In this document: positions 21,213-25,718 of the stretch, in pieces
Layout: every line of letters starts with the position of its first letter
Numbering within the stretch: position 1 is the first letter of the stretch
Source of the DNA: a virus
DNA: 25,718 nucleotides
Direction: 5' to 3' (one strand)
Virus record (IMG/VR): IMGVR_UViG_3300047444_000128
Span: 1 to 25,718 of that record
The notes under the pieces: generated by a model
Databases searched by the model: none
Told to the model about the DNA's origin: nothing
The model's input: only the letters and a program-made list of their open reading frames with translations
Position numbers and translations under genes: made by a program

Positions 21213-22906
21213 ACCGGATACAGAGCCTTCTCTTTCGGTTTCAGTTTAATCGCCTCGTGCTCCTGATGCAGGACTTCCTCATCAGTCGGGGCATGACCGT
21301 TATCTCTCAACCACTTCACGGCCTGTGTCGCACTGTCCGTCAGATCCTTGTACTTGCCATTCGGAAACACGGCCATTTCCTGAATGACCATGTCGCTCCA
21401 GTCACGAACCGGAGCATACACCCCCAGATTGGAAAACACAGCCTGTACACCCGTCGCCCTCGCCACCTTGTCACCCTTGACCGGGCATAACTGTGTGTTC
21501 CAGTCCTGCATGCCATAGCGGTTTCGCAACTCCTGCGCAGCACTGATGCCGCTCGCCTTGGCCTCTATCAACAGCTTGTCGACCTTGAAACGCTCGCAGG
21601 TATGCTGAACCCACTCCATAAGGCCCCATGTTTCCTGAGTTCTTCGATTGTATTGCTGCTTGGTTTCCCCGGCCAAGTATGGCGTACGCACTCCCGAGAA
21701 CTCCAGATGCTTCCGCCAAGCATTGACCAGCATCAATCTCCTTTTGCCCTCCAGATGCCACACGCCCCATACCGTCATGCCGGTAGGATCATTCATTTCA
21801 TTCTGGGTAAAGGCACTGTCGACCGATGCAATAATCAGATCGAACATCGGAAACTTGCCGTCCACGCCTTCCCATACCTGCCACCACGCGCTCTTGAATA
21901 TACCACCACCGCGAGGCGCGGGAGACTGCTGGTACTGACCGGCCCACTTGTATGGACCGCCTTCCTTCTTCAGTCTCTGTATGACCTCCAGTGGAAATCT
22001 CTCATCCCATGCCGGTTCTAGATCACACCCATCGAGATCAGCAACGTCAAGACGGGGGTCGATCCAGCCGATGGCCGTTTCGATGGCTTGCCCCTCATCA
22101 TTGAAGGCGCGGCTGATGTCGTATTCCATCGGAACCATGAGGTGACAGTAGTCAAGCCCAAGCGAAAGAATTGCGCCGCTGACGTCATCTTCGTGAACCC
22201 TCTGCATGATGATGATGATGGCACCGCGCTTCATGTCATTGAGACGATCGCTCATCGACTCACGAAACCACCTCACAGTTTCTGTTCGTACGATATCGCT
22301 CTCTGCTTCTTTAACATTGTGCGGGTCGTCAAGAATGACACGATCACCACGCTCGCCAGTACCAACACCGCCAACAGAACTAGCAAGCTTCCAGCCCTTT
22401 CTCGTATTTGTAACAAGCGTGTCGCCCTTTTTGACGATCTTGACCTTGGTGCCATATAAATCCCTGAACTGAATGCTGGTGACCAGATCACCAAACCGCC
22501 TGTTGTCTCGTTCTGTTAATGAGGCGCTGTAAGAGAACGTCACGTACCGTAAATGGCTTTTGCCTGCACACGCCCATTCCCATGCTGGCCAGAACACATC
22601 GACAAGAAGGCTTTTGCAAAAGCCGGGTGGCACATTGATCAGAAGCCTTCTGATCTCTCCGTATGTTACGGCCTCCAGATGCTCGCATATCGCCTCCATC
22701 GGCCAGCCCGGAACCATCGGGCTCTCAGGCTCAAGGATGTGCCAGAAGTATTTGACGAATGCATAAAGGCCGCCAACCCACTCGCCCGTCTCTTTGTCGC
22801 GATAGCCGCGCTGGCACTGCTCTGCCCTGTGCTGTCGAGCCACATACTTCGATAGCATCTCGGCGTATTCGACGTGTGCCTTACGCTGCTGCGGATCTAA
22901 CTGCAT
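21209..22906 (-). CDS. terL: Terminase large subunit
   Basis: The ATP-driven DNA packaging motor and headful or end-cutting nuclease. The ATPase domain has a Walker A variant VPPGFCKS (residues 92-99), FSYSASLTERDN and Walker B VILDDP (190-195). The RNase H-like nuclease domain has acidic residues D363 (IASVDSAF), E448 (LLIEAKASG) and D524 (KDLTDSATQAVKWL). The 565-residue length is usual. The pattern fits the TIGR01630-like terminase group, from memory. It docks on the portal encoded 0.8 kb downstream and works with the small subunit encoded 1.7 kb upstream. The start overlaps the stop of a tiny membrane gene. Confidence 0.96.
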   Translation of the reverse strand: MQLDPQQRKAHVEYAEMLSKYVARQHRAEQCQRGYRDKETGEWVGGLYAFVKYFWHILEPESPMVPGWPMEAICEHLEAVTYGEIRRLLINVPPGFCKSLLVDVFWPAWEWACAGKSHLRYVTFSYSASLTERDNRRFGDLVTSIQFRDLYGTKVKIVKKGDTLVTNTRKGWKLASSVGGVGTGERGDRVILDDPHNVKEAESDIVRTETVRWFRESMSDRLNDMKRGAIIIIMQRVHEDDVSGAILSLGLDYCHLMVPMEYDISRAFNDEGQAIETAIGWIDPRLDVADLDGCDLEPAWDERFPLEVIQRLKKEGGPYKWAGQYQQSPAPRGGGIFKSAWWQVWEGVDGKFPMFDLIIASVDSAFTQNEMNDPTGMTVWGVWHLEGKRRLMLVNAWRKHLEFSGVRTPYLAGETKQQYNRRTQETWGLMEWVQHTCERFKVDKLLIEAKASGISAAQELRNRYGMQDWNTQLCPVKGDKVARATGVQAVFSNLGVYAPVRDWSDMVIQEMAVFPNGKYKDLTDSATQAVKWLRDNGHAPTDEEVLHQEHEAIKLKPKEKALYPV

Positions 22907-22995
22907 TATCGCGGCATATTCTCTTCATTCGCCAGCACCAGCAGACACACCACGAACATAGCAATGCATACAGCGTAGAATACCGTGACGTCCAT
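22906..22995 (-). CDS. Tiny membrane peptide upstream of terL (29 aa)
   Basis: The frame MDVTVFYAVCIAMFVVCLLV then LANEENMPR occupies the gap exactly: its ATG overlaps the upstream TAA and its TAA overlaps the terminase ATG (TAATG both times). GGAAAG lies 7 nt upstream. One transmembrane helix spans residues about 4-22. Tight coupling, an SD and clear membrane character make it credible. Its function is unknown; it could be a lysis regulator or membrane tether. Confidence 0.6.
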   Translation of the reverse strand: MDVTVFYAVCIAMFVVCLLVLANEENMPR

Positions 22996-23246
22996 TACCG
23001 TTCTTTCCAGTACGGAAATGGCGGACCATCGTGCGGTCCCGGTTGCTCGACAGTTGTTTCATACCGAGGCTCAAGATCACCACGCACATATTGCCGGATC
23101 AATTCCAACTCCCTGTCTGGCCATTGCTTCTGAACACCATTGAGTTGGAAGACTGTACATAGCCGCTCGATGGCCGCCTCACAGCGTTTGATCCGTTCTT
23201 CTGCATTTATAACATGGTGCATTGCTAAATTTGCAGTGTCTGTCAT
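22995..23246 (-). CDS. Small helical protein (83 aa)
   Basis: The start chosen is the ATG at 23246 (MTDTANLAMHHVINAEERIK), whose ATGA overlaps the stop of the lipoprotein gene; the longer frame to 23375 is inside that gene. A helix (INAEERIKRCEAAIERLCTVF) is followed by a polar C-terminus with GPHDGPPFPYWKER. No enzyme motif. It is encoded between the SGNH lipoprotein and the terminase. Function unknown. Confidence 0.7.
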   Translation of the reverse strand: MTDTANLAMHHVINAEERIKRCEAAIERLCTVFQLNGVQKQWPDRELELIRQYVRGDLEPRYETTVEQPGPHDGPPFPYWKER

Positions 23247-23818
23247 GGCGTCAGTATCCTGCTCACTATCGCCGAATAACCCGCTCCATTCGGATGCAAG
23301 CCATCCAGCGTCAATCCAACCATCGAACCCGTCTGTGCCACCAATTGCGGATGACAATTTGCATGCGCTGCACATACCGCATTGAGCCTAGCCACTACGG
23401 CATCAATCTTCATGTTGTTCAGTGGACTGCCGGGTAACGTAGTGGCTAGTTGCACTTCATCCAGCTGAATAATGCCGAGAAAGAATATCGTGATGGCAGG
23501 CGAGATAGCACTGAGCATATTCACATAGTCGGAAACGATCGTATCCGGATCATCCAGATTATTGATCCCGCCTTCCAGCAACAGCAATTGCGTACCAGCC
23601 GGGATTGTCCCAACTCGAGCCGCTATCTGCGTCGATGTCTGCTGGCCAATACCTAGATTGACTGCAGTGTTGAATGGTGGCGCAAGACTTGGCTGGAACG
23701 GAGCCATGAGGCTGATGACACTGTCACCAAGCATGGCGAAGTTTGATGATGATTGCTGCTTGTCATTGCAGCCAGCCAATACGATCGCGAGCGCAAGAAG
23801 GCTATTGCGGATTATCAT
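23243..23818 (-). CDS. SGNH/GDSL hydrolase-like lipoprotein (191 aa)
   Basis: From the ATG at 23818 the protein starts MIIRNSLLALAIVLAGC, a signal peptide with lipobox LAGC (C17), so the mature protein should be lipid-anchored. The SGNH blocks follow: LGDSV (S33 nucleophile), GIGQQTS (block II glycine), EGGINN (block III, about 83-87) and DGLHPNGAGY (D172, H175, block V). Such enzymes hydrolyse esters, often O-acetyl groups on cell-wall or surface polysaccharides. An anchored esterase could modify the host envelope during lysis or block superinfection. The longer frame upstream overlaps other genes and lacks a signal peptide. It is coupled at both ends. Confidence 0.8.
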   Translation of the reverse strand: MIIRNSLLALAIVLAGCNDKQQSSSNFAMLGDSVISLMAPFQPSLAPPFNTAVNLGIGQQTSTQIAARVGTIPAGTQLLLLEGGINNLDDPDTIVSDYVNMLSAISPAITIFFLGIIQLDEVQLATTLPGSPLNNMKIDAVVARLNAVCAAHANCHPQLVAQTGSMVGLTLDGLHPNGAGYSAIVSRILTP

Positions 23819-23957
23819 CGCGCAACTTCTCTGCCAATGCCTGCAATGCCCATTCGATCTCCTCAAGCTTGCGAACAATGTCTGCATTACCCGGTGTCTG
23901 AAATACATTGCTGGCCCTATGCCGCGTAATGCCTTCCAATATTTCCTGATAGGTCAT
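23802..23957 (-). CDS. Small helical protein (51 aa)
   Basis: An ATG at 23957 overlaps the upstream stop (ATGA) and opens a 51-residue frame, MTYQEILEGITRHRASNVFQ, then a helix DIVRKLEEIEWALQALAEKL and DDNPQ. It ends 17 nt inside the lipoprotein gene. Natural amphipathic composition and coupling support it. Function unknown. Confidence 0.6.
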   Translation of the reverse strand: MTYQEILEGITRHRASNVFQTPGNADIVRKLEEIEWALQALAEKLRDDNPQ

Positions 23958-24163
23958 GACCGCGCCCAATTCGGCAGCAAACCAGTCTTGCCAATCTTGG
24001 ACACCTCAACAAATGTCCCCGGCTTTTGCTTGGCGCTATTGCAGAGTGCTGCCACCTGAGAATGAAATGCGACGGCCTCATCGTGCGTACTAAATACTGC
24101 CGTCAGTACGACCCTGTTCTCGTTGTCCTTGCCGGTGGAGATCGAGAGATTCAGTTCGTTCAT
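23954..24163 (-). CDS. Small hypothetical protein (69 aa)
   Basis: The start chosen is the ATG at 24163 (MNELNLSISTGKDNENRVVL), with GGAG 9 nt upstream; the longer frame to 24337 would lie inside the Tat-signal gene. It has a strand-rich N-terminus, then a helix (STHDEAVAFHSQVAALCNSA) and a basic end. It overlaps the preceding gene by 74 nt, more than is usual here. No family recognised. Confidence 0.6.
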   Translation of the reverse strand: MNELNLSISTGKDNENRVVLTAVFSTHDEAVAFHSQVAALCNSAKQKPGTFVEVSKIGKTGLLPNWARS

Positions 24164-24359
24164 CCATGCGCTCCATGACTTCCTTAAACGAGTGCCACCG
24201 ATCACCAAGAAAGATGTGCCCGGTATTGGGGCTGACGTCGCCGATGAATGGCCTTCCGTAGAATTGTTTGTCATCAGCAACAAATTGTATGGCAGGCAGA
24301 ATTGGTATGGCTGCAGCAACCACAGCAGCAGATCCAAGCAACAATTCGCGCCGGTTCAC
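24090..24359 (-). CDS. Small exported protein with Tat-like signal (89 aa)
   Basis: A GTG start at 24359 has GGAGG 8 nt upstream and overlaps the previous stop. The N-terminus MNRRELLLGSAAVVAAAIPI has the twin-arginine, hydrophobic-stretch pattern of Tat signals, though no clear AxA cleavage site follows. The rest (FYGRPFIGDVSPNTGHIFLG) is short and polar, and its 3' part is shared with the next gene in another frame. Membrane anchoring without cleavage is an alternative. Function unknown. Confidence 0.6.
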   Translation of the reverse strand: MNRRELLLGSAAVVAAAIPILPAIQFVADDKQFYGRPFIGDVSPNTGHIFLGDRWHSFKEVMERMDERTESLDLHRQGQREQGRTDGSI

Positions 24360-24601
24360 TTCTTAGCCCTCCAACGCTTTTGCGCTTGAGCCTTTGCCTT
24401 TCGGCGAGCCGCGCATACCGGGCATGTAAACTTTGCAGCCGCAATAGTCGGCTGTGGGGTCGAGGCCTGAGATTTCTTTTTGGAAGGCAATATGCGTGGC
24501 GTAATCTTGGTGGCATCGGATGCAACAGAAACCGATGAGGTCGCCGCCGGACACGCTCCCCAATGCCTGTCTCCGCATAGCCTGCATTTTGGCGCTTCCA
24601 T
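24356..24601 (-). CDS. Small Cys-cluster (zinc-ribbon-like) protein (81 aa)
   Basis: An 81-residue protein with CRLCGDRHWGAC near the N-terminus (C6, C9, C17) and CPVC near the C-terminus, separated by a Ser/Thr/Pro-rich linker, followed by a basic tail (RRKAKAQAQKRWRAKK). The Cys spacing suggests metal binding and the tail nucleic-acid binding. It lies between the terminase genes. Its start abuts a nested hairpin that overlaps the TerS stop. A frame at 24363-24587 is its shadow. Confidence 0.72.
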   Translation of the reverse strand: MEAPKCRLCGDRHWGACPAATSSVSVASDATKITPRILPSKKKSQASTPQPTIAAAKFTCPVCAARRKAKAQAQKRWRAKK

Positions 24602-24637
24602 GTAGTCTCTACCGTAGATGCTACATGTAGATACTAC
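24602..24637 (-). promoter_or_regulatory. Nested hairpin between terS and the Cys-cluster gene
   Basis: GTAGTCTCTAC (24602-24612) and GTAGATACTAC (24627-24637) are inverted repeats with one mismatch, and GTAG-ATG-CTAC (24614-24624) forms an inner stem. The element covers the terS stop codon and ends right at the next ATG, whose SD-like GAG is in the stem. It may couple translation of the two genes. Confidence 0.55.
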
Positions 24638-25104
24638 GCTTCGCCCTCATTATCAACCACCAGCCGGGGCCCGACACCGATCTCCTGCCCCTTCTTTTCG
24701 ATCTCGCGCAGCAACTCTTCATCCGTCATGCCATCAAATGCACCAGCATCACCAACCTCACGCCGATCGATAATGAGCCCTAATATGCGGGCCTTTCCAA
24801 TCGATGCTGATACCGCAGCAGAAGTCTGCTTGTTTTCGAGAGCGATCGTTCGCGCTTCATCGAGTTCGGCCAGCAGCATTTCCCTTGTGTATAGGATTTC
24901 CGTTGTGGTCTTTTGCAGTGTGTTATCTGCACGTTTTTCCAGTAATTCGGCTATTCTGTTTTGAACTTCTGTTTTCTGTTTTAGCGACGATGAATTGCCT
25001 TTATTCCGTTTGTATCCTGCCTTTACATATGCTGCATCCTGACCAACTCCAGCTGCAATATTCTGGGCGAAAATTTCATATTTTGGATTGCGTAGTGCTG
25101 GCAT
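24634..25104 (-). CDS. terS: Terminase small subunit
   Basis: TerS binds the packaging site on the DNA and regulates the large subunit. The N-terminus (ALRNPKYEIFAQNIAAGVGQ, then AYVKAGYKRNKGNSSSLKQK) is the helix-turn-helix-like DNA-binding part seen in many terminase small subunits, including the RNKGNSSSL motif. A helix (RIAELLEKRADNTLQ) and the oligomerisation region with SIGKARILGLIIDRREVGDA follow. A 156-residue length is usual. It lies 1.7 kb upstream of terL, separated by small genes, which is unusual but not rare. The start is 2 nt after the previous stop. Confidence 0.88.
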   Translation of the reverse strand: MPALRNPKYEIFAQNIAAGVGQDAAYVKAGYKRNKGNSSSLKQKTEVQNRIAELLEKRADNTLQKTTTEILYTREMLLAELDEARTIALENKQTSAAVSASIGKARILGLIIDRREVGDAGAFDGMTDEELLREIEKKGQEIGVGPRLVVDNEGEA

Positions 25105-25106
25105 CT

Positions 25107-25298
25107 CTACACCCGGCTAAACATAGCATCGGCTGGCTCTAATATTGGCTCGTCTTTTACTTCGATTGTTTTCAAGCCAATCCACACATCTGAACTACAT
25201 AACTGTGTGGCCTCAAATCGAGCCTTGTCCTCGCTGAAATATGCAGACACCTCTTCAATCATCTGATCTTTCTGGCGAAGAATAATCCAGACTTTCAT
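25107..25298 (-). CDS. Small hypothetical protein (63 aa)
   Basis: A 63-residue protein, MKVWIILRQKDQMIEEVSAY followed by FSEDKARFEATQL and a beta-like end. It is coupled by ATGA to the upstream gene and ends 2 nt before terS. The alternating strand-helix pattern looks like a compact alpha-beta domain. No family recognised. Confidence 0.7.
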   Translation of the reverse strand: MKVWIILRQKDQMIEEVSAYFSEDKARFEATQLCSSDVWIGLKTIEVKDEPILEPADAMFSRV

Positions 25299-25489
25299 GG
25301 CCCCAGCCTGTCGATGACATTCGCTGCTATTGTCTGCAAACTATCATTAGATCCGTCATCGTCATTCGCCGCATCTGCAATTGCGCTGATCATGTTTGAT
25401 ACATCATTTGCCATCCTGCCGGGTGGCAATTGGCGCAATTTCTGTCGAGCGGCTACCAGTCTGGCTAATACGATTGGTCTTACCGGCAT
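25295..25489 (-). CDS. Small hypothetical protein (64 aa)
   Basis: The start chosen is the ATG at 25489 (MPVRPIVLARLVAARQKLRQ), overlapping the previous stop by 10 nt with GGGA upstream; an earlier ATG at 25534 would overlap more. An Arg/Leu helix is followed by an Asp/Asn-rich segment (ADAANDDDGSNDS) and a C-terminal helix. Function unknown. Confidence 0.6.
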   Translation of the reverse strand: MPVRPIVLARLVAARQKLRQLPPGRMANDVSNMISAIADAANDDDGSNDSLQTIAANVIDRLGP

Positions 25490-25707
25490 AACTTGTCCCA
25501 GTTCATGCGAGGCTTCTGTCCCCGCCTGCGCCATGCCTCATTGAGCCTGTGCGCCAGTAGCCAAACATTGAGCCCGTTTTCGACCATGTAGGCTCGATAT
25601 AAGCTGCGGGCCGCAACCTGTTGTCGATAATTGCGACCCGCTTGCGACTGCACCGGGGGCGGTGTGGATCGCAACTGTGTAGGCAATGCTTCGCAATCGT
25701 AGGACAT
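25480..25707 (-). CDS. Small basic hypothetical protein (75 aa)
   Basis: A 75-residue Arg-rich protein: MSYDCEALPTQLRSTPPPVQ, then helical AARSLYRAYMVENGLNVWLL and RLNEAWRRRGQKPRMNWDKL. The start is only 11 nt from the window edge, so the upstream context is unseen and the frame may begin earlier. It could be a nucleic-acid-binding regulator, by charge alone. Confidence 0.55.
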   Translation of the reverse strand: MSYDCEALPTQLRSTPPPVQSQAGRNYRQQVAARSLYRAYMVENGLNVWLLAHRLNEAWRRRGQKPRMNWDKLCR

Positions 25708-25718
25708 CGATCCGTCCC

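Noticed and set aside
23818-23908. Longer N-terminus for the SGNH lipoprotein
   Set aside because: The extra 30 residues come from the frame overlapping the 51-residue gene and would bury the signal peptide; the ATG at 23818 gives a proper lipobox.
1-25718. tRNA genes, integrase, insertion sequences
   Set aside because: No cloverleaf-like sequence, recombinase motif or terminal inverted repeat pair was noticed on either strand by eye; a tRNA scan was not possible.

Overview
This window looks like the packaging and head-assembly arm of a tailed dsDNA bacteriophage (Caudoviricetes) or a prophage. Every gene I can support lies on the minus strand, so the text below follows transcription, from high to low coordinates. 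The genes are packed almost without gaps, mostly with 4-8 nt stop/start overlaps, as in one long late operon. The host is probably Gram-negative: there is a lipobox lipoprotein, ADP-heptose-type sugar enzymes and a P22-type portal. I cannot name the host from the sequence; an alphaproteobacterium is only a guess.

Region 1 (25707-20475), packaging and small accessory genes: three small unknown genes, terminase small subunit (25104-24634), a Cys-cluster protein, a small protein with a Tat-like signal, two small unknown genes, a lipoprotein of the SGNH/GDSL hydrolase type (23818-23243), a helical protein, a 29-residue membrane peptide, terminase large subunit (22906-21209), then several tiny genes, some with membrane segments. 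Region 2 (20473-14594), portal and assembly: a possible membrane peptide, the P22-like portal (20373-18004), small proteins, a Pro/Gly-rich GGK-motif protein, a GroES-like co-chaperonin, a coiled-coil scaffold candidate and another probable head protein.

Region 3 (14597-4808) is the unusual part: about 10 kb of sugar and small-molecule enzymes placed between the assembly genes and the capsid gene. It holds a GT-A glycosyltransferase, a nucleotidyltransferase-PfkB kinase fusion (HldE activities in reversed order), a GmhA-like SIS isomerase, a putative sugar O-methyltransferase, a radical SAM/SPASM enzyme, a thiamine-diphosphate enzyme of the acetolactate-synthase type, a class I methyltransferase and a second glycosyltransferase, with four small unknown genes between them. 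Together they could make and attach a modified, probably heptose-derived sugar. Because they sit inside the late operon, the product may be put on the virion (capsid or appendage glycosylation). Modification of the host surface is the main alternative.

Region 4 (4807-4605) is the only sizeable non-coding stretch (203 nt). It can be folded into six consecutive stem-loops, at least one of them terminator-like. Region 5 (4604-1), virion structural genes: a structural protein, the major capsid protein (3993-3079), a 430-residue beta-rich structural protein, a second GGK-motif protein, a DUF6582-like protein, two small beta-type structural proteins, and an appendage-like protein with 9-residue tandem repeats that runs off the window at base 1. 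No tRNA, CRISPR array, integrase or insertion sequence was seen. No gene-free stretch exceeds about 200 nt.
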